8,736 bases of DNA from Betaproteobacteria bacterium. GTDB taxonomy: Bacteria > Pseudomonadota > Gammaproteobacteria > Burkholderiales > SG8-41. The notes beneath the pieces were generated by a model that searched no databases, had not been told where the DNA came from, and saw only the letters and a program-made list of their open reading frames with translations. Positions 1-6,807 of this stretch are shown piece by piece (positions within the stretch are counted from its first letter, which is position 1; each line of letters starts with the position of its first letter). The translations under genes were made by a program, and so were the position numbers. Location: the NCBI GenBank assembly GCA_021300125.1, contig JAJTHX010000034.1, positions 1-8,736 of the forward strand, read 5' to 3'.

Positions 1-1
1 C

Positions 2-763
<762 letters not shown>

Positions 764-768
764 CCGCC

Positions 769-1086
769 ATGGCCGCCCTCAAAAGCCAGAAGATCCGCAT
801 CCGCCTGAAGGCGTTCGACTATCGCCTGATCGACCAGTCGGCGCTGGAAATCGTGGATACCGCCAAGCGCACCGGTGCCGTGGTCAAAGGCCCGATTCCG
901 CTGCCCACGCGCAAGCAGCGCTTCGACATCCTGCGTTCGCCCCACGTCAACAAGACGTCGCGCGAGCAGCTCGAAATCCGCAGTCACCTGCGCCTGATGG
1001 ACATCATCGACCCCACTGACAAGACCGTGGATGCGCTGATGAAGCTGGACCTCCCCGCCGGGGTGGATGTAGAGATCAAGTTGTAA
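769..1086 (+). CDS. rpsJ: 30S ribosomal protein S10 (uS10, NusE)
   Basis: S10 sits in the head of the 30S subunit and, as NusE, also joins NusB, NusA and NusG in transcription antitermination. The 105-residue product carries the family core [20 protein letters not shown] near the N-terminus, then the [12 protein letters not shown] and [11 protein letters not shown] stretches that form the extended loop buried in the ribosome, and ends AGVDVEIKL. It is about two residues longer than E. coli S10 at the N-terminus (MAALKSQK). ATG at 769 is the only start that fits the family. Only a GAG at 758-760 lies upstream in place of a real Shine-Dalgarno sequence, and the tuf stop is five bases away, so ribosomes finishing tuf probably reinitiate here. 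No promoter or hairpin is visible between tuf and rpsJ, unlike the E. coli S10 leader bound by L4. Confidence 0.98.
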   Translation: MAALKSQKIRIRLKAFDYRLIDQSALEIVDTAKRTGAVVKGPIPLPTRKQRFDILRSPHVNKTSREQLEIRSHLRLMDIIDPTDKTVDALMKLDLPAGVDVEIKL

Positions 1087-1089
1087 GTG

Positions 1090-1133
1090 TTGCAGTGGTG
1101 TGTCGGCGGCCTCTCCGGATGCCGCCGGTGCAA
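1090..1133 (+). promoter_or_regulatory. GC-rich hairpin in the rpsJ-rplC gap
   Basis: A perfect 7-bp stem, CGGCGGC (1104-1110) with GCCGCCG (1121-1127), encloses a 10-base loop. An outer 5-bp pairing of TTGCA (1090-1094) with TGCAA (1129-1133) can extend it across an unequal internal loop. No T-run follows, so it is not a classical intrinsic terminator. A second TTGCA at 1153-1157 could pair with the same TGCAA and compete with the outer stem. Its role is unknown: mRNA processing or stability, attenuation, or control of L3 translation are all possible. The pairing is seen directly; the function is inference. Confidence 0.5.
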
Positions 1134-1193
1134 ATGAAAAATCGCCGGCCAATTGCAGTCGGCACCTTTATAAAAAAGGTAAATAAAACATGA
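1134..1193 (+). other. Possible 19-residue leader ORF overlapping rplC start
   Basis: An ATG at 1134 opens a 19-codon frame, [19 protein letters not shown], closed by TGA at 1191-1193. That stop overlaps the rplC start as ATGA (1190-1193), the same coupling geometry seen at rplD-rplW and rplX-rplE. The peptide is basic, with three Arg/Lys clusters. Its own ribosome binding site is poor: only GGTG at 1127-1130, three bases before the ATG and inside the 3' side of the hairpin. A frame this short can arise by chance, and I recognise no family, so it is listed as a candidate only. Confidence 0.2.
1164..1180 (+). promoter_or_regulatory. Weak hairpin masking the rplC ribosome binding site
   Basis: ACCTTT (1164-1169) can pair with AAAGGT (1175-1180) around a 5-base ATAAA loop. 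The 3' arm contains the AAGG (1176-1179) that serves as Shine-Dalgarno for rplC, ten bases before its ATG. The stem is AT-rich and would be weak alone. Ribosomes translating across it, for example on the short upstream frame, would open it. Confidence 0.35.
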
Positions 1194-1873
1194 GTTTAGG
1201 ACTCGTCGGCCGCAAAGTCGGCATGACGCGGATCTTCACCGACGACGGTGACACCATTCCGGTGACTGTCGTCGACGTGTCGAACAACCGTGTCTCCCAG
1301 GTCAGGACGCCTGAAACCGACGGCTACGCCGCGGTGCAGGTTGCTTTCGGCAAACGCCGCGCCTCGCGCGTGCGCAAGCCCGCAGCAGGCCACTACGCCA
1401 AGGCTGGCGTTGAAGCGGGCCAGGTCCTGCGCGAATTTACCGTTGCCCCCGAGCAGCTTGCCGAACTCAAGGCGGGTGCCGCGCTTGCGGCAACCCTGTT
1501 CGAAGTCGGCCAGTACGTTGATGTGACCGGTGTGTCGCAGGGCAAGGGCTTTGCCGGCGTGATCAAGCGTCACAACTTCTCCTCGAACCGCGCCAGCCAC
1601 GGCAACTCGGTGTCGCACAACAAGCCGGGTTCGATCGGCATGGCGCAGGACCCGGGCCGCGTGTTTCCTGGCAAACGCATGGCCGGTCACATGGGTGCCG
1701 TGCGCCGGACCGTTCAGTCGCTGCAGATCGTGCGCATCGACGCCGAGCGCAACCTGCTGCTGATCCGCGGTGCCGTACCCGGCTCGCGTGGCGGTGACGT
1801 GATGGTGCGTCCGGCGATCCGTGCCCGCCGTCCGGCGGCGAAACAGGGCGGCAAAGCCGCTCCGGCCAAGTGA
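1190..1873 (+). CDS. rplC: 50S ribosomal protein L3 (uL3)
   Basis: L3 is a primary assembly protein of the 50S subunit; its long loop reaches the peptidyl transferase centre. The 227-residue product starts [15 protein letters not shown], has [20 protein letters not shown] at 111-130 and [20 protein letters not shown] at about 147-166. Gln153 aligns with E. coli Gln150, the residue methylated by PrmB, so the site is kept. The family fold ends near residue 211; the last 16 residues ([17 protein letters not shown] region) are a Lys/Ala-rich tail that makes the protein about ten longer than usual. The ATG follows AAGG at 1176-1179. It is separated from rpsJ by 103 structured bases, the only sizeable gap in the S10 part, while rplD follows after ten bases. 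Confidence 0.98.
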   Translation: MSLGLVGRKVGMTRIFTDDGDTIPVTVVDVSNNRVSQVRTPETDGYAAVQVAFGKRRASRVRKPAAGHYAKAGVEAGQVLREFTVAPEQLAELKAGAALAATLFEVGQYVDVTGVSQGKGFAGVIKRHNFSSNRASHGNSVSHNKPGSIGMAQDPGRVFPGKRMAGHMGAVRRTVQSLQIVRIDAERNLLLIRGAVPGSRGGDVMVRPAIRARRPAAKQGGKAAPAK

Positions 1874-1883
1874 GGCGCGCGAC

Positions 1884-2504
1884 ATGGAACTGAACATCAT
1901 CAATGAACAAGGCAAGCCGACCGCCAAGCTGACAGCGTCGGACACGGCTTTCGGCCGCGAGTACAACGAAGCGCTGGTGCATCAGGTGGTTACCGCCTAC
2001 CTCGCCAATGCGCGCCTTGGCACCCGCGCCCAGAAGGATCGCGGCACGGTATCGCACACCACGGCAAAACCGTGGCGCCAGAAGGGCACGGGCCGCGCCC
2101 GTGCCGGCATGTCGTCGAGCCCGTTGTGGCGCGGTGGCGGCCGGATTTTCCCTAACACCCCCGACGAGAATTTCTCGCACAAGCTCAACCGCAAGATGTA
2201 TCGCGCCGGCATGATGGCGATCCTGTCGCAGCTGGCCCGCGAAGAGCGCTTGGCCGTGGTCGACACCTTCACCATCGACGCGCCGAAGACCAAGCTGCTG
2301 GCCAGCAAGCTCAAGGGCATGGGCATGGATGACGTGCTGATCATTACCGACAGCCTGGACGACAACCTGCGGCTTTCCTCGCGAAACCTGCCCAATGTAC
2401 GCGTGGTCGATGTCAATCACGCCGATCCGGTCAGCCTGATCCGTCACGGCCAGGTGCTGATGACCAAGGGCGCGGTCGGCAAGATCGAGGAGATGCTGGC
2501 ATGA
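1884..2504 (+). CDS. rplD: 50S ribosomal protein L4 (uL4)
   Basis: L4 binds 23S rRNA domain I and sends a loop to the constriction of the peptide exit tunnel; in E. coli it also represses its own operon. The product is 206 residues, close to the usual length. [10 protein letters not shown] opens the fold, and the tunnel loop is at about 62-80 ([14 protein letters not shown], with the following [10 protein letters not shown]). [16 protein letters not shown] and [11 protein letters not shown] follow, ending GKIEEMLA. The frame is open for 21 codons upstream, but ATG at 1884 matches the family and follows GTGAGG with nine bases spacing; the rplC stop is inside that signal. The stop overlaps the rplW start by four bases (ATGA). 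No E. coli-type L4 leader is visible, so autoregulation by L4 is not supported here. Confidence 0.98.
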   Translation: MELNIINEQGKPTAKLTASDTAFGREYNEALVHQVVTAYLANARLGTRAQKDRGTVSHTTAKPWRQKGTGRARAGMSSSPLWRGGGRIFPNTPDENFSHKLNRKMYRAGMMAILSQLAREERLAVVDTFTIDAPKTKLLASKLKGMGMDDVLIITDSLDDNLRLSSRNLPNVRVVDVNHADPVSLIRHGQVLMTKGAVGKIEEMLA

Positions 2505-2827
2505 GCGCATTCAGTACCGAACGGCTGGCACAGGTGCTCCTGGCACCCGTGATCTCCGAGAAAAGCACGCTGGTTGGCGAGAAGAACAACCAGGTGGTGT
2601 TCCGGGTTGTCAGCGATGCAACCAAGCCCGAAATCAAGGCTGCCGTCGAGGCGATGCTGAGCAAGAAGGACGAGAAACTTGAAGTCCAGGCCGTTCGCAT
2701 CGTCAATGTCCGTGGCAAGGAAAAGCGCTTCGGCCGTTTCACCGGCCGTCGCAGTGACTGGAAAAAAGCCTATGTCTGCCTCAAGGCCGGCCAGGAAATC
2801 ACCTTTGCCGAAGGGGGGGTGAAGTAA
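2501..2827 (+). CDS. rplW: 50S ribosomal protein L23 (uL23)
   Basis: L23 lies at the exit of the peptide tunnel and is the docking site for trigger factor and the signal recognition particle. The product is 108 residues against about 100 in E. coli. [20 protein letters not shown] and [14 protein letters not shown] are typical, as is [23 protein letters not shown], which includes the hairpin that reaches into the tunnel. Glu20, in VISEK, aligns with the conserved Glu used in trigger factor docking. About five extra charged residues (KKDEK, 55-59) sit after the helix, where E. coli goes straight to EVEVE. The start overlaps the rplD stop (ATGA), and the stop shares one base with the rplB start (TAATG), so expression is probably coupled on both sides. 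Confidence 0.97.
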   Translation: MSAFSTERLAQVLLAPVISEKSTLVGEKNNQVVFRVVSDATKPEIKAAVEAMLSKKDEKLEVQAVRIVNVRGKEKRFGRFTGRRSDWKKAYVCLKAGQEITFAEGGVK

Positions 2828-3660
2828 TGCTGATCAAAGTCAAACCGACTTCACCTGGCCGTCGTGGCCTGGTCAAGGTCGTCACACCGGGGCTGCACAA
2901 GGGCAAGCCCGTGGCCAGCCTGGTGCAGAGCCAGTCAAAAAAGGCCGGTCGCAATGTTCATGGCCGTATCACGATGCGGCACCAGGGTGGCGGCCACAAG
3001 CAGCACTACCGCATTGTCGATTTCAAGCGCGACAAGGACGGCATCCCGGCCAAGGTCGAGCGTATCGAGTATGACCCTAACCGTAGCGCGCACCTTGCGC
3101 TGCTGTGCTATGCCGACGGTGAGCGCCGCTATGTGATCGCCACCCGTGGCGTCAGCGCCGGCATGCAGCTGATGTCCGGACCCGAAGCGCCGATCAAGTC
3201 TGGTAATGCGCTGCCGCTGCGCAATATTCCGGTCGGCACCACGATCTGCTGCGTCGAGATGCTTCCCGGCAAGGGTGCCCAGCTGTCGCGTGCGGCCGGC
3301 ACATCGGTGCAACTGCTTGCCCGCGAAGGTGAGTACGCCCAGTTGCGGCTGCGCTCCGGCGAGATCCGAAAGGTTCATGTTAACTGCCGTGCCACTATCG
3401 GCGAGGTTGGCAACGAGGAGCATTCCCTGGAGTCGATCGGTAAGGCCGGACGTGTCCGCTGGCGCGGCATCCGCCCGACTGTCCGTGGCGTGGCGATGAA
3501 TCCGATCGACCACCCGCACGGCGGCGGCGAAGGCCGTACGGCAGCTGCCCAGGCCCCGGTCAGTCCCTGGGGCGTCATGTGCAAGGGCTACAAGACGCGC
3601 AAGAACAAGCGCACCAGCGGCATGATCATCCGCCGCCGCAATGCGAAATCCACGGCGTAA
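2827..3660 (+). CDS. rplB: 50S ribosomal protein L2 (uL2)
   Basis: L2 is one of the most conserved ribosomal proteins, needed for subunit joining and for peptidyl transferase assembly. The 277-residue product is near the usual 273-276. It shows [22 protein letters not shown] (parts of 41-62), the OB-like and SH3-like core ([20 protein letters not shown]), and the signature [13 protein letters not shown] with His229 at the position shown to matter in E. coli. It ends with a basic RRRNAKS tail. The ATG overlaps the rplW stop by one base, with a G-rich run (GGGGGG from about 2813) upstream as ribosome binding site. One oddity is Cys141-Cys142 in [10 protein letters not shown], where most homologues I know have His or His-Asn after the hydrophobic residue. 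Confidence 0.98.
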   Translation: MLIKVKPTSPGRRGLVKVVTPGLHKGKPVASLVQSQSKKAGRNVHGRITMRHQGGGHKQHYRIVDFKRDKDGIPAKVERIEYDPNRSAHLALLCYADGERRYVIATRGVSAGMQLMSGPEAPIKSGNALPLRNIPVGTTICCVEMLPGKGAQLSRAAGTSVQLLAREGEYAQLRLRSGEIRKVHVNCRATIGEVGNEEHSLESIGKAGRVRWRGIRPTVRGVAMNPIDHPHGGGEGRTAAAQAPVSPWGVMCKGYKTRKNKRTSGMIIRRRNAKSTA

Positions 3661-3669
3661 GGGGTAACG

Positions 3670-3978
3670 ATGTCACGTTCGATCAAAAAAGGCCCGTTTG
3701 TGGATTACCACCTGATGCAAAAGGTGGAGACCGCACGCGCCGGTTCCGACAAGCGGCCGATCAAGACCTGGTCCCGCCGTTCAACCATACTGCCCGATTT
3801 CGTCGGGCTGACCATTGCCGTGCATAACGGCAAGCAGCACGTTCCGGTTTATGTCACCGAGAACATGGTCGGCCACAAACTGGGTGAATTTGCCCATACC
3901 CGCACCTTCAAGGGCCATTCGAAGGCCGGCGGCTCCTCGCCTGCAGACAAGAAGTCCTCGCCGGCGCCCGCGAAGTAA
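3670..3978 (+). CDS. rpsS: 30S ribosomal protein S19 (uS19)
   Basis: S19 is in the 30S head beside S13, near the A site and in bridge contacts with the 50S. The product starts [19 protein letters not shown], contains [24 protein letters not shown] (in part, 31-54) and [26 protein letters not shown] (in part, 58-83), all diagnostic. The usual protein ends within about ten residues of KGH; here an unstructured Ser/Pro/Ala/Lys tail from residue 84 to 102 makes it about ten longer than the 92 of E. coli. AAGGGG from the rplB stop supplies the ribosome binding site, and rplV follows after eight bases. Confidence 0.98.
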   Translation: MSRSIKKGPFVDYHLMQKVETARAGSDKRPIKTWSRRSTILPDFVGLTIAVHNGKQHVPVYVTENMVGHKLGEFAHTRTFKGHSKAGGSSPADKKSSPAPAK

Positions 3979-3986
3979 GGACATAC

Positions 3987-4325
3987 ATGGACACTACCGC
4001 TAAACTCCACGGCGTTCGCCTCTCCGCGCAGAAGGGACGGCTGGTTGCCGACCTGATTCGCGGGAAGACGGTCGAGAATGCCCTCAACATCCTCAGCTTT
4101 TCCCCCAAAAAGGGTGCCGTGATCATCCGCAAGGTGCTCGAGTCCGCCATTGCAAACGCTGAGCACAATGACGGCGCGGACATTGATGAGCTCAAGGTCA
4201 CCCGCATCTACGTCGAGAAGGGACCCGTGATGAAACGCTTTTCGGCGCGCGCCAAGGGCCGCGGTGTTCGCATTTTGAAGCCGACGTGCCACGTGTACGT
4301 CACTGTCGGCGACGGAAGGAAGTAA
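3987..4325 (+). CDS. rplV: 50S ribosomal protein L22 (uL22)
   Basis: L22 binds all domains of 23S rRNA and its long beta-hairpin lines the exit tunnel opposite L4. The product is 112 residues, normal length. [16 protein letters not shown] is at 12-27, [20 protein letters not shown] at 33-52, and the hairpin is [17 protein letters not shown] at 80-96. Met82-Lys83-Arg84, whose loss gives erythromycin resistance in E. coli, is intact, so nothing here suggests macrolide resistance. AAGGA at 3977-3981, overlapping the rpsS stop, gives a strong ribosome binding site five bases before the ATG. The stop is two bases before rpsC. Confidence 0.98.
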   Translation: MDTTAKLHGVRLSAQKGRLVADLIRGKTVENALNILSFSPKKGAVIIRKVLESAIANAEHNDGADIDELKVTRIYVEKGPVMKRFSARAKGRGVRILKPTCHVYVTVGDGRK

Positions 4326-4327
4326 GC

Positions 4328-5083
4328 ATGGGCCAGAAAATTCACCCGACCGGTTTCCGCCTCGCCTTCAACCGCAACTGGGCTTCCCGCTGGTATGCCA
4401 ACAACAAGAATTTTGCCGGCATGCTGCTCGAGGACATCAAGGTTCGCGACTACCTGAAGGAACGTCTGGCGCAGGCCGCCGTTTCACGGGTATTGATCGA
4501 GCGCCCTGCCAAGAATGCACGCATCACGGTGTTCAGCGCCCGCCCGGGCATGGTCATCGGAAAGAAAGGCGAAGACATCGAGCGCCTCAAAAGCGACTTG
4601 CAGAAACTGCTTGGCGTGCCGGTGCACGTCAACATCGAGGAAGTGCGCAAGCCCGAACTCGATGCCCAGCTGATCTCGGATTCCATCGTGCAGCAACTGC
4701 AGAAGCGGATCATGTTCCGCCGTGCCATGAAGCGCGCAATCACCAACGCGATGCGCCTTGGTGCCCAGGGCATCAAGATTATGAGCGCCGGCCGTCTCAA
4801 CGGCATCGAGATCGCCCGCACCGAGTGGTATCGCGAAGGCCGTGTGCCTCTGCATACCCTGCGCGCCGACATTGACTACGGCTTCTCTGAAGCCAAGACC
4901 AGCTACGGCGTCATTGGCGTCAAGGTTTGGGTCTTCAAGGGCGAGGTGATCGGCAAGAACGACCAGCCGGCGCTGGCCCCCGCGGCCGCGCCGGCCGACG
5001 AGGCCGCCCCGGCCCCGGCCCGCAAGCCGCGCCGTGCAACCGCAAAGACAGGAGCAAAACGTGCTACAGCCAGCCAGGCGTAA
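4328..5083 (+). CDS. rpsC: 30S ribosomal protein S3 (uS3)
   Basis: S3 is in the 30S head at the mRNA entry tunnel and takes part in the ribosomal mRNA helicase. The 251-residue product starts [15 protein letters not shown] domain includes [10 protein letters not shown] (76-85, GKKG loop), and Arg131, Arg132 and Lys135 in FRRAMKR match the helicase residues of E. coli. The C-terminal domain runs through [15 protein letters not shown]. After about residue 212 there is a low-complexity Ala/Pro tail turning to Lys/Arg ([15 protein letters not shown]), making it about 18 longer than E. coli S3. The frame is open 14 codons further up, inside rplV, but ATG at 4328 fits the family and follows GGAAGGA. 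The last 23 bases overlap rplP, so the last residues are encoded by DNA that also encodes the start of L16. Confidence 0.97.
   Translation: MGQKIHPTGFRLAFNRNWASRWYANNKNFAGMLLEDIKVRDYLKERLAQAAVSRVLIERPAKNARITVFSARPGMVIGKKGEDIERLKSDLQKLLGVPVHVNIEEVRKPELDAQLISDSIVQQLQKRIMFRRAMKRAITNAMRLGAQGIKIMSAGRLNGIEIARTEWYREGRVPLHTLRADIDYGFSEAKTSYGVIGVKVWVFKGEVIGKNDQPALAPAAAPADEAAPAPARKPRRATAKTGAKRATASQA
5050..5054 (+). promoter_or_regulatory. Ribosome binding site that fixes the rplP GTG start
   Basis: AGGAG six bases before the GTG at 5061. It lies wholly within rpsC coding sequence. It chooses GTG 5061 over the in-frame GTG at 5034, which has no such signal and would add nine residues foreign to the L16 family. 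Confidence 0.8.
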
Positions 5084-5477
5084 ATACCGCAAGGAGCAGA
5101 AGGGCCGCAACACCGGCGTCGCGACCCGCGGCAACAAGGTGAGCTTCGGCGAATACGGCCTCAAGGCCACCGGTCGCGGCCGCCTGACCGCGCGCCAGAT
5201 CGAGGCTGCGCGGCGCGCGATGACGCGGCATATCAAGCGTGGCGGCCGCATCTGGATCCGCATCTTCCCGGACAAGCCGATTTCGAGCAAACCAGCCGAG
5301 GTTCGCATGGGTAACGGCAAGGGCAATCCCGAGTATTGGGTCGCCGAGATCCAGCCGGGCAAGGTTCTTTACGAAATGGACGGCGTGAATGAAGTCACCG
5401 CCAAGGAGGCCTTCCGCCTCGCTGCGGCGAAGCTTCCGATCGCGACCACTTTCGTGCATCGACTGGTGGGAGGCTGA
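5061..5477 (+). CDS. rplP: 50S ribosomal protein L16 (uL16)
   Basis: L16 is a late-assembly protein at the A site of the 50S subunit and helps position tRNA and 5S rRNA. Read from GTG at 5061, the product is 138 residues starting (M)[15 protein letters not shown], the standard N-terminus. It contains [20 protein letters not shown] (in part), [20 protein letters not shown] and [20 protein letters not shown]. Arg82 aligns with E. coli Arg81, which is hydroxylated by YcfD/RoxA in that species. A longer reading from 5034 is possible but not supported. The start lies 23 bases inside rpsC, so L16 translation probably depends partly on ribosomes arriving from rpsC, along with its own good ribosome binding site. 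rpmC follows after four bases. Confidence 0.97.
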   Translation: MLQPARRKYRKEQKGRNTGVATRGNKVSFGEYGLKATGRGRLTARQIEAARRAMTRHIKRGGRIWIRIFPDKPISSKPAEVRMGNGKGNPEYWVAEIQPGKVLYEMDGVNEVTAKEAFRLAAAKLPIATTFVHRLVGG

Positions 5478-5481
5478 ATCC

Positions 5482-5667
5482 ATGAAAGCGAGTGAACTGC
5501 GGGGCAAGGGCGCGGAAGAGCTGCGCAAGGAACTGGAGTCGTTGCTCAAGGCCCAGTTTTCCCTGCGTATGCAGAAGGCGACCCAGCAATTGAACAACAC
5601 CAGCCAGCTGCGCAAGGTGCGGCGCGATATCGCCCGCGTGCGCACCGTGCTCGGTGCCAAGGCCTGA
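5482..5667 (+). CDS. rpmC: 50S ribosomal protein L29 (uL29)
   Basis: L29 is a small two-helix protein beside L23 at the tunnel exit. The 61-residue product, [20 protein letters not shown] and onward, has the usual helical hairpin, with [20 protein letters not shown] around the turn and [14 protein letters not shown] in the second helix. An open frame continues 31 codons upstream through rplP, but ATG at 5482 fits the family and follows GGGAGG (5468-5473) with eight bases spacing. That signal overlaps the final codons of rplP. The length is normal and no oddity is seen. Confidence 0.97.
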   Translation: MKASELRGKGAEELRKELESLLKAQFSLRMQKATQQLNNTSQLRKVRRDIARVRTVLGAKA

Positions 5668-5681
5668 GAGCGGACACAACC

Positions 5682-5942
5682 ATGAGCGAACCCAACAAAC
5701 GCACCCTGACCGGACGAGTGGTCAGCGACAAGATGGACAAGACCGTGACCGTGCTGGTCGAGCGCCGGGTCAAGCACCCGCTGCTGGGCAAGGTGGTCAC
5801 CCGGTCCAAGAAATACCATGCCCATGACGCCAATGACGAGTACAAGGAAGGCGACACCGTGCTGATCGAGGAATGCCGCCCGCTCGCCAAAACCAAGGCG
5901 TGGCGCGTGATCAAGCTGGTGGAGAAGTCGCGCGGCGTCTGA
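5682..5942 (+). CDS. rpsQ: 30S ribosomal protein S17 (uS17)
   Basis: S17 is an early-binding OB-fold protein of the 30S body. The product is 86 residues, usual length, with [20 protein letters not shown] (in part, 9-28), [22 protein letters not shown] (in part, 28-49), then [21 protein letters not shown]. These are the diagnostic family stretches. The ATG is 14 bases after rpmC, with only a loose purine-rich stretch (GAGAGCGGA) upstream. This is the last gene of the S10 operon. No intrinsic terminator follows, so transcripts may read on into spc. Confidence 0.98.
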   Translation: MSEPNKRTLTGRVVSDKMDKTVTVLVERRVKHPLLGKVVTRSKKYHAHDANDEYKEGDTVLIEECRPLAKTKAWRVIKLVEKSRGV

Positions 5943-5956
5943 TGCATGAAAGGGGC

Positions 5957-5986
5957 TTGCCCTACGGGCATGTCCCGCAGTAGAAT
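5957..5986 (+). promoter_or_regulatory. Likely sigma70-type promoter of the spc operon
   Basis: TTGCCC (5957-5962) and TAGAAT (5981-5986), 18 bases apart, match the -35 and -10 consensus at four of six and five of six positions. Transcription would start near 5993, giving a leader of about 114 bases before rplN. TGCCC-TAC-GGGCA (5958-5970) forms a perfect 5-bp inverted repeat over the -35 and spacer. The S10 and spc groups are separately promoted in E. coli too, and this 164-base gap is the largest in the window, which supports the call. Confidence 0.65.
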
Positions 5987-6007
5987 AGAGAGCTTCATTT
6001 CTTCGGC

Positions 6008-6046
6008 CCCGCGTTTCCGCGGGTCCGGAATTCAGCCCGGACGGGC
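6008..6046 (+). promoter_or_regulatory. Structured leader upstream of rplN
   Basis: Two adjoining hairpins are visible. The first is CCCGCG (6008-6013) with CGCGGG (6018-6023), closed by a TTTC loop. The second is GTCCGG (6023-6028) with CCGGAC (6037-6042), with an 8-base loop. They share base 6023, so one base pair must give way if both form. An alternative GCCC (6035-6038) with GGGC (6043-6046) would compete with the second. No T-run follows. It could bind a ribosomal protein or shape mRNA stability; I recognise no named RNA family. Confidence 0.45.
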
Positions 6047-6106
6047 ACCAAGACTGGCCTTCGTAACTGAGGGGGTCAAGTTGGGGAAAAGACAGCAGGT
6101 ACAACC

Positions 6107-6475
6107 ATGATTCAGATGCAATCCATACTGGATGTTGCCGACAACACTGGTGCGCGTGCCGTCATGTGCATCAAGGTGCTGGGCGGTTCAAAACGCCGCT
6201 ATGCCGGCATCGGCGACGTGATCAAGGTCAGCGTCAAGGATGCGGCCCCGCGCGGTCGTGTGAAAAAAGGCGAGGTCTACAACGCCGTGGTCGTGCGTAC
6301 CGCCAAGGGCGTGCGCCGCAACGACGGCTCGCTGCTCAAATTCGACGGCAATGCAGCCGTGCTGCTCAACCAGAAGCTCGAGCCCATCGGCACCCGTATC
6401 TTCGGGCCGGTGACCCGCGAGCTGCGTACCGAACGTTTCATGAAGATCGTTTCTCTCGCACCTGAAGTGCTGTAA
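6107..6475 (+). CDS. rplN: 50S ribosomal protein L14 (uL14)
   Basis: L14 is at the subunit interface, in bridge B8, and is the binding site of the silencing factor RsfS. The 122-residue product has the standard length and motifs: [20 protein letters not shown] (1-20), CIKVLGG at 21-27, [17 protein letters not shown] at 30-46, and [12 protein letters not shown] at 96-107. The visible ribosome binding signal is modest (GCAGG about eight bases before the ATG); a stronger GAGGGGG lies 32 bases or more upstream, not placed for this start. It is the first gene after the promoter at 5957-5986. Confidence 0.98.
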   Translation: MIQMQSILDVADNTGARAVMCIKVLGGSKRRYAGIGDVIKVSVKDAAPRGRVKKGEVYNAVVVRTAKGVRRNDGSLLKFDGNAAVLLNQKLEPIGTRIFGPVTRELRTERFMKIVSLAPEVL

Positions 6476-6489
6476 AGGACGCCAGGCAT

Positions 6490-6807
6490 ATGCGCAAGAT
6501 CAGAAAAGGCGACGACGTTGTGGTGCTGACCGGCCGCGACCGCAGCAAGCGCGGCACCGTGCTGCGGGTAGTGGATGCGGATCATCTGCTGGTCGAAGGC
6601 ATCAACCGTGTGAAGAAGCATCAGCGGCCCAACCCGGCCAAAGGCAGCACCGGGGGCATCATCGACAAGGAGATGCCCATCCACATCGCGAATGTGGCGC
6701 TGTTCAATCCCGTGACCAAGAAAGCAGACCGTATCGGCATCCGGCAGCTTGAGGACGGCCGCCGCGTGCGTTTTTTCAAGTCCAACGGCGAAGTGGTTGA
6801 CGTATGA
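6490..6807 (+). CDS. rplX: 50S ribosomal protein L24 (uL24)
   Basis: L24 initiates 50S assembly by binding the 5' end of 23S rRNA, and sits at the tunnel exit. The 105-residue product has the KOW motif near the N-terminus ([20 protein letters not shown], 3-22), then [14 protein letters not shown], the [17 protein letters not shown] core, and ends [15 protein letters not shown] follows AAAGGA at the rplN stop. Its own stop overlaps the rplE start by four bases (ATGA, 6804-6807), so L5 is probably translated by coupling. Confidence 0.98.
   Translation: MRKIRKGDDVVVLTGRDRSKRGTVLRVVDADHLLVEGINRVKKHQRPNPAKGSTGGIIDKEMPIHIANVALFNPVTKKADRIGIRQLEDGRRVRFFKSNGEVVDV

Noticed and set aside
1104..1145. 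rpsJ-rplC hairpin as an intrinsic terminator
   Set aside because: It is followed by AAATGAAAAATC, not a T-run, so it does not fit the intrinsic terminator pattern.
1167..1175. TATAAA-like -10 box just before rplC
   Set aside because: No -35-like hexamer lies 16-18 bases upstream; TTGCAG at 1153 is too close, and a start there would leave almost no leader.
1563..2510. Long reverse-strand frame of 315 codons opposite rplC-rplD
   Set aside because: It lies opposite two certain ribosomal protein genes, and its product is a low-quality Arg/Ala/His-rich sequence with no family look; such frames are expected in GC-rich coding DNA.
5034..5060. Earlier GTG start for L16
   Set aside because: It adds nine residues outside the family and lacks a ribosome binding site, whereas GTG 5061 has AGGAG six bases upstream and gives the standard N-terminus.
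5064..6104. Reverse-strand frame of 346 codons opposite rplP-rpsQ and the spc gap
   Set aside because: It is antisense to four genes and the spc promoter, with no recognisable domain; a shadow frame.
5946..6110. 54-codon frame through the rpsQ-rplN gap
   Set aside because: It contains the likely promoter, its ATG lies upstream of the predicted transcript start, and its composition does not look like its neighbours; only the short TTG part is kept as a weak finding.
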